From positions 1 through 64,000 of the forward strand of contig NZ_FOSC01000011.1 of NCBI RefSeq assembly GCF_900114155.1: a stretch of 64,000 nt of DNA, written 5' to 3'. This stretch comes from Marinobacter persicus. GTDB lineage: Bacteria; Pseudomonadota; Gammaproteobacteria; Pseudomonadales; Oleiphilaceae. Below are positions 9,434-17,400 of the stretch, piece by piece. Made by a program: the position numbers and the translations under genes. The notes beneath the pieces are model-generated. The model was not told where the DNA came from and did not search any database. It saw only the letters and a program-made list of their open reading frames with translations. Every line of letters starts with the position of its first letter. The stretch's first letter is position 1.

Positions 9434-10400
9434 TCTGCTCCAGCTCCTTGGCATGCTTACGCAGCGCCTCGATCAGTTTGACCATATCATCCGGCAATGG
9501 CGTTTCCCAGCTAAGGATTTCTCCGGTTTCCGGGTGCTCCAGGGTCAGTTTCTGGGCGTGCAGAGCCTGGCGGTGGAAGGCGGCGAGTACGTCACGAAGC
9601 TCATCGCTGGTGCCTTTGGGCAGGCGCAGGCGACCGCCGTATACCGGGTCGCCCACCAGGGGGTGGCGAACGTGGGCCATGTGCACGCGAATCTGGTGGG
9701 TTCGCCCGCTCTCCAGTTTACAGCGGACGTGGGTGTGGGCCGCAAAGCGTTCTACCAGGCGATAGTGGGTCACTGCTGGCTTGCCAGTAGGCACCACGGC
9801 CATGCGTTTGCGATCAGTAGGGTGTCGGCCGATGGGCGCGTCCACGGTGGCGCCGCCGGTGAGCGAGCCAACCACCACGGCTTCGTATTCCCGCCCCATG
9901 GTGCGTGTCTGCAGCTGCTCCACCAGTGAGGTGTGGGCCACCAGGCTGCGGGCCACGACCATAATGCCGGAGGTATCTTTGTCCAGGCGGTGCACAATCC
10001 CAGCCCTGGGCAGGTTCTCCACTTCCGGAGCGTAGTTGAGCAACGCATTGACCAGAGTGCCATCGGCATGGCCGGCCGCCGGGTGCACCACCAGGCCCGC
10101 CGGCTTATTGATCACCAGCAAGTGTTCGTCTTCGTAAACGACATCCAGGCTGATGGGCTCGGCTTCCCAGGTAACCTGCGCTTCCGGCTCGGCATCCAGT
10201 TCCAGACGGTCATCAAGCATGACTTTGTCGCGGGGCTTGCACTGTTTGCCATTAACGGTCAGCGCACCGCTTTTGATCCACGACTGCAGGCGCGAACGGG
10301 AATGTTCGGAAACCAGTTCGGCAGCGGCCTGGTCCAGGCGCTTGCCACTGAGTTCCGGCGGCACGGTGTAATGGCCGGTAATGCGGTTTTCGGATGACAT
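9423..10400 (-). CDS. rluD: 23S rRNA pseudouridine(1911/1915/1917) synthase
   Basis: Makes three pseudouridines in helix 69 of 23S rRNA, important for ribosome assembly. 325 residues: an N-terminal S4 RNA-binding domain (about 17-75) and the RluA-type catalytic domain with HRLDKDTSG, where Asp140 is the expected nucleophile. It shares an overlapping 3' end with pgeF and is divergent from bamD, the arrangement seen in Pseudomonas. Confidence 0.95.
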   Translation of the reverse strand: MSSENRITGHYTVPPELSGKRLDQAAAELVSEHSRSRLQSWIKSGALTVNGKQCKPRDKVMLDDRLELDAEPEAQVTWEAEPISLDVVYEDEHLLVINKPAGLVVHPAAGHADGTLVNALLNYAPEVENLPRAGIVHRLDKDTSGIMVVARSLVAHTSLVEQLQTRTMGREYEAVVVGSLTGGATVDAPIGRHPTDRKRMAVVPTGKPAVTHYRLVERFAAHTHVRCKLESGRTHQIRVHMAHVRHPLVGDPVYGGRLRLPKGTSDELRDVLAAFHRQALHAQKLTLEHPETGEILSWETPLPDDMVKLIEALRKHAKELEQSAY

Positions 10401-10516
10401 AGGTTACCTTTCAGTCAGATTGGGCCGGGCAGATGTTTTTGGCACTGCACATGGGCAAGGTTCCCCGTTACAATGGCCCATCCATTCAAAACCATAACAT
10501 TATACGGGATTCCGGC

Positions 10517-11350
10517 ATGAGATCAGTTGTCCGATTACTGCTTCTTTCCACAGTCATTGCGTTTACCGGCTGTGCGACCCAGCAGGAGGAAGCGGAAGTC
10601 CTAGCGGAGCAAACCTACTATGAAAATGCCCGTCAGGCCATGAACTCGGGCAACTTCAACCAGGCCGAGGAAAACCTGGATGCGCTGGAAACCTATTATC
10701 CGTTCGGCCGTTACGCTGAGCAGGCCCAGCTTGACCTGATTTATGCCCGTTTCCAGAACATGGACCTGGAAGGCTCGCGGGCAGCGGCCGATCGTTTTAT
10801 GCGCCTGAATCCACAAAGCGAGCAACTGGACTATGCCATGTATATGCGTGGCCTGGCTTCCTACAATCTGGACCTGGGCCTGGCCGCCAAATACCTGCCG
10901 ATTGACGTTGCCGCTCGCAACCCAGGCGAACAGCTGCAGGCGTTCCGGGATTTCTCCCGCCTGCTGGACCGTTTCCCGGACAGCGAATACGCCCCTGATG
11001 CCCGCCAGCGCATGATTGCGGTACGTAACCGGATGGCCGATCTGGAACTGCATGCCGCCCGCTACTACATCAAGCGAGAAGCCTATCTGGCGGCGAACAA
11101 CCGGGCTCGCTACGTTGTCGAGAATTATCCATCCGCACCTGCCGTTGAGGATGCGCTGATTCTGATGACCGACACCTACCGCATGCTGGAACTGGACGAC
11201 GCCGCCGAAGATTCACTGGCGACACTGCGCAAGAATTTCCCGGACAGCGACGTCTTCGCCGATAATGGCGATTACCAGTCCGAAGCCATACAGCGCCAGG
11301 ATCGTTCGCTACTGAACGTCGTTACCTTCGGACTGCTGGGCGAGGATTAA
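10517..11350 (+). CDS. bamD: outer membrane protein assembly factor BamD
   Basis: Essential lipoprotein of the BAM complex that folds beta-barrel proteins into the outer membrane. I start at ATG 10517, giving a lipoprotein signal MRSVVRLLLLSTVIAFTGC with the lipidated cysteine at residue 19; the frame remains open upstream to 10433 but that part has no signal-like character. The mature protein is made of TPR repeats (ARQAMNSGNFNQAEENLDAL and YAEQAQLDLIYARF near the start). 277 residues, slightly longer than E. coli BamD. A TACAAT -10-like hexamer occurs near 10470. Confidence 0.95.
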   Translation: MRSVVRLLLLSTVIAFTGCATQQEEAEVLAEQTYYENARQAMNSGNFNQAEENLDALETYYPFGRYAEQAQLDLIYARFQNMDLEGSRAAADRFMRLNPQSEQLDYAMYMRGLASYNLDLGLAAKYLPIDVAARNPGEQLQAFRDFSRLLDRFPDSEYAPDARQRMIAVRNRMADLELHAARYYIKREAYLAANNRARYVVENYPSAPAVEDALILMTDTYRMLELDDAAEDSLATLRKNFPDSDVFADNGDYQSEAIQRQDRSLLNVVTFGLLGED

Positions 11351-11366
11351 CCCCGCCCCGAACACC

Positions 11367-13031
11367 TCAGTTACCCGGTTTCCAGCCATTGGTAATCGGG
11401 TAACGACGGTCCTTGCCAAAGCCTCTCTCGGTGATCCGAACACCAATCGGCGCCTGCCGACGCTTGTATTCGTTGACGTCCACCAACCGTACCACTCTGT
11501 GCACATCTTCCGGCTTGAAGCCCTGGGCGACAATAGCCTCGGCACTGAAGTCCCGCTCCACGTACAAATTCAGTATCTGATCGAGAATATCGTAGCCCGG
11601 CAGGCTGTCTTCGTCTTTCTGATCCGGCGCCAACTCGGCGGACGGCGGGCGGGTGATCACCCGCTCCGGGATCACCGGCGACACGGTATTACGGTAGCGG
11701 GACAAGCGGAACACCAGGGTTTTGGGAACGTCTTTCAGAACATCAAACCCGCCGGCCATGTCGCCATACAGGGTGGAATAACCCACCGCCAGTTCACTCT
11801 TGTTGCCGGTGGTCAGCACCAGTGAACCAAACTTGTTGGACAGCGACATCAGCAACACCCCCCGCAATCGCGCCTGCAGGTTTTCCTCGGTGGTATCGGT
11901 TTTGGTGCCGGCAAAGGGTTCAGCCAGCGCCGTCATGAAACTGTCGTACATGGGTTCGATGGAGAACACATCGTACTGGACCCCCAATGTCCTCGCCTCG
12001 GCTTCGGCATCTTCAAGACTGGCGCTGGAGGTGTAACGAAACGGCATCATCACCGCCCTCACCCGGTCCTTGCCCAGCGCATCCACAGCTACCGCAAGCG
12101 TCAGTGCCGAATCGATCCCACCGGACAGCCCCAGCACCACCGACTTGAAGCCGTTTTTGTTCACGTAATCCCGAACCCCGACCACCAGGGCGCTGTAAAC
12201 ATTGGCTTCCAGCGATGGCTCGGGCGGCAGGCTCTGCGCAACCGGCTGGCAATGGTGCTCACACAGAAACTCCACCGGATACAGACCCGCTTCGAACTGT
12301 GGCGCTTCAGCTGCCAGGGCACCGGAGTGGTCGTACACCATGGAACCGCCGTCGAACACCAGTTCGTCCTGACCGCCCACCAGGTTGGTGTACACCACGG
12401 TCACCCGGTTATCCGCCGCCTTGCGCTCCAGCAACGCCTTGCGCCGCGCCTGCTTGTCGATGTCGTAGGGCGAGGCATTCAGGTTCAATACCAACTTGGC
12501 CCCAGCGGCCGCGGTGTCTTCCAGTGGGCCGTCTTTCCAGATATCTTCACAGACGGTAATGCCCACCGGCACCCCCTTGATGTCCAGGACCAGGGGCCGG
12601 GCGCCGGAAGCAAAGTAGCGCTTTTCATCAAATACCTGATAATTGGGCGGGCAACGCTTGAGGTAGCGCCCCCGCACCTCACCCGCTTCGATCACCACAG
12701 CACCGTTGTACAACAGGCCATCAACCCGCAGGGGTGCTCCAAAGACAATCGCCGGTGTCAGCGCCTCTTGCTGAAGGCGCGCCAGAGCCTCGGCCACACG
12801 CAGGTCCATGCTGGGACGCAACAGTAAATCCTCAGGCGGATAGCCGGTCAGCGCCAGCTCAGGAAACACCACCACATCGGCCCGGTGTTGTTCGCAGGCC
12901 CTCTGGGTCGCCTCGATAATCCGTTCCGTGTTACCGGGAATATCGCCCACCAGAAAATCGAGCTGGGCCATTACCACCCGCAGCTTTTGCGGTTGTACGG
13001 ATTCGCTACTGCCTGCACCGGCTGCCGACAT
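11367..13031 (-). CDS. nadE: glutamine-dependent NAD+ synthetase
   Basis: Last step of NAD synthesis, amidating nicotinate adenine dinucleotide with ammonia taken from glutamine. Two fused domains: an N-terminal nitrilase-type glutaminase with ELALTGYPPEDLL, KRCPPNYQVFDE and the CEDIW nucleophile cysteine, and a C-terminal ATP-pyrophosphatase synthase domain with GLSGGIDSA near residue 300. I place the start at ATG 13031, six bases after AGGAG; the frame continues to 13160 but the extra residues look untranslated. 554 residues. Convergent with bamD, only 16 bases apart and with no terminator visible between them. Confidence 0.95.
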   Translation of the reverse strand: MSAAGAGSSESVQPQKLRVVMAQLDFLVGDIPGNTERIIEATQRACEQHRADVVVFPELALTGYPPEDLLLRPSMDLRVAEALARLQQEALTPAIVFGAPLRVDGLLYNGAVVIEAGEVRGRYLKRCPPNYQVFDEKRYFASGARPLVLDIKGVPVGITVCEDIWKDGPLEDTAAAGAKLVLNLNASPYDIDKQARRKALLERKAADNRVTVVYTNLVGGQDELVFDGGSMVYDHSGALAAEAPQFEAGLYPVEFLCEHHCQPVAQSLPPEPSLEANVYSALVVGVRDYVNKNGFKSVVLGLSGGIDSALTLAVAVDALGKDRVRAVMMPFRYTSSASLEDAEAEARTLGVQYDVFSIEPMYDSFMTALAEPFAGTKTDTTEENLQARLRGVLLMSLSNKFGSLVLTTGNKSELAVGYSTLYGDMAGGFDVLKDVPKTLVFRLSRYRNTVSPVIPERVITRPPSAELAPDQKDEDSLPGYDILDQILNLYVERDFSAEAIVAQGFKPEDVHRVVRLVDVNEYKRRQAPIGVRITERGFGKDRRYPITNGWKPGN

Positions 13032-13148
13032 GAAAGGGCTCCTGTAACTTGTTGCCGTTAAAAGGCTATTATAACGCCGCAACGCGCGGAATTCTCTGGC
13101 TGCAGGCCATCCATTTACCCGCGTTTCCGACAGAGGCAGATCAAGGCC

Positions 13149-14795
13149 ATGAGCACCCATACACCCTCGGCCCAGGCGGTTAAGTCACCGTTCGGCCCCA
13201 TTGCCGATACACAGCAGATACGCCTGTTCCGGATCTACAATCACTACCGGATGCTGATCAGCCTGATGCTCACGGGGCTGTTGTTTATCGAGCCATTCAC
13301 CGCCGACACCCGGCTGCGCTGGGAAGAATATTACCAGGCCGGTGTTTTCAGTTACCTGGCCCTGAACGTATTCACCGGCATGCTGATGATGGCAGGTTTC
13401 AAACCCCGGGAGCGGCACATTACCCTGTCGATCCTCGTCGATATCGCCATACTTCATTTTTTGTTGCTCACCAGCTCCGGCATCACCAACGGCATTGCCA
13501 ATCTGGTGATTGTTGCCGTGGCGGCGGGCAATATCCTGAATCCCACCCGCATGGGAACCTTCTTCGCTGCTCTGTCGGCGATCTTCTCCCTGGGCATTTC
13601 CGGCTGGGCGGTACTGGCCATTCATGAAACCGCCGACGACATCGTGCGCGCCGGCACCCTCGGCATCCTGTATTTCGCCACCGCGTTCGTGCTGCAAAGC
13701 ATCTCCAAAAGGATGATCCGTAGCGAAGCCCTGGCCCGCAGCCGCGCTAAAAGTATTGCCGAACTGGAGCAGATCAACCGGCAGATTATCCAGCGCATGC
13801 GCACCGGCATTCTGGTACTGGATGCCGGGGGGCACGTCAGGCTGGCCAACGCCGCTGCCGAAGAACTGCTATTCGGCGCCCAGGAAAATGCCGGCACCAC
13901 TCTGCCCCATTCCCTGGTTCTGCCGCCGGCGGTGAAAGAAGGGCTGGCTGCCTGGCGTGAAAATCCGGACCAGCGCATTGAGCCTTTTCAGGCCACGCCC
14001 ACTTCCCCGCTGCTGCAAGCTACTTTCACCGAGCTGGATCAGGAGCAGGGCGACCAGACGCTGGTGTTTGTCGAGGATTTGAGCAAAATCACCCAGCAAG
14101 CACAGCAAATGAAGCTGGCCTCCCTGGGGCGACTGACCGCCAGCATTGCCCATGAAATTCGCAACCCACTGGGTGCCATCAGCCATGCCGGACAACTGCT
14201 TGATGAGTCACCCAACCTGGATCAGGGCGACCGGCAAATGCTGGACATCATTCACCGCCACTCCAGGCGGGTGAACGGCATTATCGAAAACGTGCTGGAC
14301 CTTTCCCGCAGACGGGCGGCAGATGCCAGGCGCATAGACATAGCAGCCTGGCTTGAGGAGTTCCGCGCCGAATTCCGCCAGACGGACCATGACGGCTCGC
14401 CGGTGTACATAGAGCTGTACGTTAAATCGAGTTTACCGGCGGCCAGGTTTGATAAAACCCAGATCGAGCAGGTCATGGTGAATCTTTGTGACAACGGTTT
14501 GCGGTACAGCAAACAGCAGACCGGCGAAAACAGGATACAATTACACGCAGGCGCCACGGCCGATGGAGAGCGAGCCTACATCGACGTGCGTGACTTCGGA
14601 CCGGGGATCAGCCCAGAACATCATAACTCGGTATTTGAGCCGTTTTTCACCACCGAGAAAACCGGCAACGGGCTGGGCCTGTATCTGGCCAGGGAACTGT
14701 GCGAAGCCAACCAGGCGCACCTGTCGCTGGTTGACGACGATCAGCCAGGCTGCAGGTTTCGCATCACCTTCGCCCACCCGGGGCGTATGATCTGA
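13149..14795 (+). CDS. pilS: type IV pilus sensor histidine kinase PilS
   Basis: Inner-membrane kinase that, in Pseudomonas, senses pilin levels in the membrane and phosphorylates PilR. 548 residues with six hydrophobic segments (about 30-190), a PAS-like domain (about 200-300), the HisKA box ASIAHEIRNPLG with His335 as the phosphorylation site, and a HATPase domain with NLCDNGLRYS and GNGLGLYLARELCE. All kinase motifs look intact. It is followed 63 bases later by pilR, whose coding frame is broken near its end. Confidence 0.93.
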   Translation: MSTHTPSAQAVKSPFGPIADTQQIRLFRIYNHYRMLISLMLTGLLFIEPFTADTRLRWEEYYQAGVFSYLALNVFTGMLMMAGFKPRERHITLSILVDIAILHFLLLTSSGITNGIANLVIVAVAAGNILNPTRMGTFFAALSAIFSLGISGWAVLAIHETADDIVRAGTLGILYFATAFVLQSISKRMIRSEALARSRAKSIAELEQINRQIIQRMRTGILVLDAGGHVRLANAAAEELLFGAQENAGTTLPHSLVLPPAVKEGLAAWRENPDQRIEPFQATPTSPLLQATFTELDQEQGDQTLVFVEDLSKITQQAQQMKLASLGRLTASIAHEIRNPLGAISHAGQLLDESPNLDQGDRQMLDIIHRHSRRVNGIIENVLDLSRRRAADARRIDIAAWLEEFRAEFRQTDHDGSPVYIELYVKSSLPAARFDKTQIEQVMVNLCDNGLRYSKQQTGENRIQLHAGATADGERAYIDVRDFGPGISPEHHNSVFEPFFTTEKTGNGLGLYLARELCEANQAHLSLVDDDQPGCRFRITFAHPGRMI

Positions 14796-14858
14796 AACAC
14801 AACCAACAACACACTGCCATCGGGCGTTAGACACTCAACAGGGAACCGAAGACAGACA

Positions 14859-16205
14859 ATGACAACACACACTGCGCTGATTGTTGACGACGAACCGGAT
14901 ATCCGCAGCCTGCTGGAGATCACCCTGACTCGGATGGGTATCACCACTCATACCGCGGCTGACCTGGGTAGCGCCCGCAACCTTCTGGAAAAACACCAGC
15001 CCCATCTTTGCCTGACCGACATGAACCTGCCGGACGGCAACGGCATTGATCTGGTGCACTGGATCCAGCAACACGCGCCCAACACCCCTGTCGCGGTGAT
15101 TACCGCCTATGGCAGCATGGATACGGCCATTGAATCACTGAAAGCCGGTGCCTTTGATTTTGTCTCCAAACCCGTGGAGCTGCCACGCCTGCGCGAGCTG
15201 GTTAACAGTGCACTGAAACTGTCCGAGCGGGACGAGCAACAAAACACCGACAAAGACGAACCCGGACTGCTACTGGGCAACTCGCCCCAGATCCGCAAGC
15301 TGCGCACCCAGACCCGAAAACTGGCCCGCAGCCAGGCCCCGGTGTTTATCAGTGGCGAGTCCGGCAGCGGCAAAGAGCTGGTCGCCCGCATGATCCACCT
15401 GCAAGGCCCTCGCAGCGACGGCCCCTTCATCGCCGTGAACTGCGGCGCTATTCCCTCGGAGTTGATGGAAAGCGAGTTCTTCGGGCACAAGAAAGGCAGC
15501 TTTACCGGCGCCACCGAGAACAAGGACGGCCTGTTTCGCAGCGCCAACGGCGGCACCCTGTTTCTTGATGAAGTGGCCGACCTGCCGCTGGCCATGCAGG
15601 TAAAACTACTGCGTGCCATTCAGGAAAAGGCCGTGCGCCCCGTGGGTGACACCAAAGAAATCCCCGTGGATATCCGTGTGTTGAGTGCCACTCATAAACA
15701 CCTGGCTGAGCTGGTACAACAGGGCAATTTCCGCCAGGACCTATTCTACCGAATCAACGTGATTGAACTGGCGGTGCCACCACTGCGCGACCGGAGCGAA
15801 GACATCTCACTGCTGGCCCGCCACATTCTCGAACGCATTGCCCGTGAATACGAATGCGCGCCGGCCACACTGACACACGATGCCGTCAACCGCCTGCAGA
15901 ATTACGATTTCCCCGGTAACGTGCGGGAGCTGGAAAACATACTGGAGCGGGCCTTCACCCTGTGCGATGACGATGCCATCGATGCCAACGATCTGCACCT
16001 GAATGGCGGGGTGGTACCCGATATAGCCGCTGACACAGGTGGTATCGACAATACCCCGCTTCCAGTAACGAACAACGGAAGCAACACAGCCATACCGGAT
16101 GGCGAGATAGACCTGGAAAATTTCCTGGAAACCATCGAACGCCAGGCTATAGAAAAGGCGCTGGAAGCTACCCGCTGGAACAAGACGCCGCAGCAAGGCG
16201 ATTAG
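14859..16205 (+). CDS. pilR: type IV pilus response regulator PilR, truncated by a frameshift
   Basis: NtrC-type activator that should turn on pilin transcription with sigma-54. The receiver domain has Asp54 in TDMNLPDGNG; the AAA+ domain has GESGSGKELV, the sigma-54 contact motif GSFTGA, and later ATPase motifs. The open frame stops after RWNKTPQQGD. In the +1 frame directly after, the sequence from 16187 to a TGA at 16256-16258 encodes AAARRLGISFRALRYRLKKL, the usual C-terminal Fis-type helix-turn-helix. One base is therefore missing at about 16185-16187. As read, the protein lacks its DNA-binding helices. Confidence 0.9.
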   Translation: MTTHTALIVDDEPDIRSLLEITLTRMGITTHTAADLGSARNLLEKHQPHLCLTDMNLPDGNGIDLVHWIQQHAPNTPVAVITAYGSMDTAIESLKAGAFDFVSKPVELPRLRELVNSALKLSERDEQQNTDKDEPGLLLGNSPQIRKLRTQTRKLARSQAPVFISGESGSGKELVARMIHLQGPRSDGPFIAVNCGAIPSELMESEFFGHKKGSFTGATENKDGLFRSANGGTLFLDEVADLPLAMQVKLLRAIQEKAVRPVGDTKEIPVDIRVLSATHKHLAELVQQGNFRQDLFYRINVIELAVPPLRDRSEDISLLARHILERIAREYECAPATLTHDAVNRLQNYDFPGNVRELENILERAFTLCDDDAIDANDLHLNGGVVPDIAADTGGIDNTPLPVTNNGSNTAIPDGEIDLENFLETIERQAIEKALEATRWNKTPQQGD

Positions 16206-16258
16206 GTATCAGCTTTCGTGCATTGAGGTATCGGTTGAAGAAACTGGGGATGGATTGA
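16187..16258 (+). pseudogene. pilR: out-of-frame pilR 3' end (helix-turn-helix)
   Basis: This segment, read in the frame one base away from the open pilR frame, gives the C-terminal DNA-binding motif (ARRLGISFRALRYRLKKLG) and ends in TGA. The residues join seamlessly to RWNKT of the upstream frame if a single base is restored. It could reflect a real inactivating deletion, a reversible change, or a sequencing error in the run around GACGCCGC. Confidence 0.88.
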
Positions 16259-16282
16259 TCGCACGCCAGTTTAGGCTATAGT
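16255..16282 (+). promoter_or_regulatory. candidate promoter of the fimT-like gene
   Basis: TTGATC (16255-16260), 16-base spacer, TATAGT (16277-16282), about 50 bases before the ATG at 16332. The -35 overlaps the ancestral pilR stop codon. A GC-rich hairpin (GTGGGC...GCCCGCAC) sits just downstream, near 16290-16306. Confidence 0.5.
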
Positions 16283-16331
16283 CAGTGTGGGCAGGACGCC
16301 CGCACGTTGAACACAAGACAAGGAACTGTCC

Positions 16332-16892
16332 ATGAAATCTGCAAAGATGTTGGCTGGCTTCACGTTGGTGGAGCTTATTACGACCATTGCCGTTCTAATG
16401 ATTGTTTCTAGCATCGCATACCAAGGTTGGAACGCGTGGATCGAAAGACACCGTCATCAAACGATCCTTCAGGAGTACAACACTCTTTTTTCCTTTGCTC
16501 GTTGGTCAGCTGCCAGTAAGCGATCACTGGTAACAGTATGCCCACTATCCGACCAAGGTATATGTGTTGATGACTGGAAGCGACCGGTTTCGGTTTTCAT
16601 TGACCGGAACAATGACAAAACACCAGACTCAGGAGAGATTCTCAGACAACTCGACGCGATACAAAAGCCTTATCACATAATTTCAAGAACTGCGGGCCGC
16701 GGGTATTTCCAATTTAACGAGAGAGGCTTTGCTCATGGCTCACTGGGTAGTCTGGTTCTTTGTCCCGACAGCCATACCAATGGAGTAATGAGCTACATGG
16801 CAGTCAACATGGCAGGTCGATTCCGAATCCAGTCGGATGAAGATCGTGACAGAAGCATTAAGCTGAGCTGGGGAGCAACCGTTGAATGCTAA
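16332..16892 (+). CDS. fimT: type IV pilus minor pseudopilin, FimT/GspH family
   Basis: 186 residues with a class III signal: short basic leader MKSAKMLAG cut before FTLVELITTIAVLMIVSSIAY, the hydrophobic helix that inserts in the membrane and packs the fibre core; the glutamate at +5 is present. The globular part fits GspH/FimT: two cysteine pairs region (VCPLSDQGICVDDW) and VFIDRNNDKTPDSGEIL, a D-x-N-x-D-x6-E loop that resembles a calcium site. It lies just after pilR and faces the pilE end, so it is the only minor pilin of the cluster on the plus strand. The symbol is by family and position and could be refined. Confidence 0.8.
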   Translation: MKSAKMLAGFTLVELITTIAVLMIVSSIAYQGWNAWIERHRHQTILQEYNTLFSFARWSAASKRSLVTVCPLSDQGICVDDWKRPVSVFIDRNNDKTPDSGEILRQLDAIQKPYHIISRTAGRGYFQFNERGFAHGSLGSLVLCPDSHTNGVMSYMAVNMAGRFRIQSDEDRDRSIKLSWGATVEC

Positions 16893-16926
16893 AATAAAGC
16901 GACTCCCACCCATGAGCCGCTTTATT
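16893..16926. terminator. bidirectional terminator between fimT and pilE
   Basis: AATAAAGCGACTC (16893-16905) pairs with GAGCCGCTTTATT (16914-16926) with a single mismatch and an 8-base loop. It sits exactly between two convergent genes, so it can serve both strands. Confidence 0.65.
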
Positions 16927-16940
16927 CTCCAAATAATGGA

Positions 16941-17390
16941 TTATTCACTCCAAGTATTTTCATCTGAGTCAAAGCTGGAATCACCATCTGCATCCCAACG
17001 CCTAGCGCCAGTAGAATCCAACTCAAGCATGCCATCCCCTGCCTGGGCTCCCTTAGGGACAGCCCGAAGAGTATATGAACCGGCAGAAGCCGACTCTATG
17101 GTCAGGTCATAATACTTAGTATTACCATCGACTGGCGCCTCATCGGGATATATGGCGGGGGAGCCCGTATCTCCCCCCCCACTAGCGGCCCCAAGATAGC
17201 TATTATTCGTCGCGTAATGCCGTTCCATTGCGGAGGCCAACCCCATTAACGCTCCCTGCGCGTCTGAACGACGTGTTTTTTCTACATGATTCGTATAACT
17301 CGGATATGCAATAGCGGCAATAATCCCGATTATTGCGACTACGATCATCAATTCGATGAGAGTGAAGCCCGACTCCCGATTAATTCGCAT
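16941..17390 (-). CDS. pilE: type IV pilus minor pilin PilE
   Basis: 149 residues. Prepilin leader MRINRESG followed by FTLIELMIVVAIIGIIAAIAYPSY, with Glu at +5. The C-terminal part has no disulfide pair and ends with DADGDSSFDSDE, which fits the 12-position pattern of an EF-hand-like calcium loop (D at 1, 3, 5, 9; E at 12). Start at ATG 17390, with GAGGA upstream; the frame is open to 17456 but that would overlap pilY1. Last gene of the fimU-to-pilE operon, as in Pseudomonas, where PilE joins the pilus-tip priming complex. Confidence 0.88.
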   Translation of the reverse strand: MRINRESGFTLIELMIVVAIIGIIAAIAYPSYTNHVEKTRRSDAQGALMGLASAMERHYATNNSYLGAASGGGDTGSPAIYPDEAPVDGNTKYYDLTIESASAGSYTLRAVPKGAQAGDGMLELDSTGARRWDADGDSSFDSDENTWSE

Positions 17391-17400
17391 ATTTAGGTCC

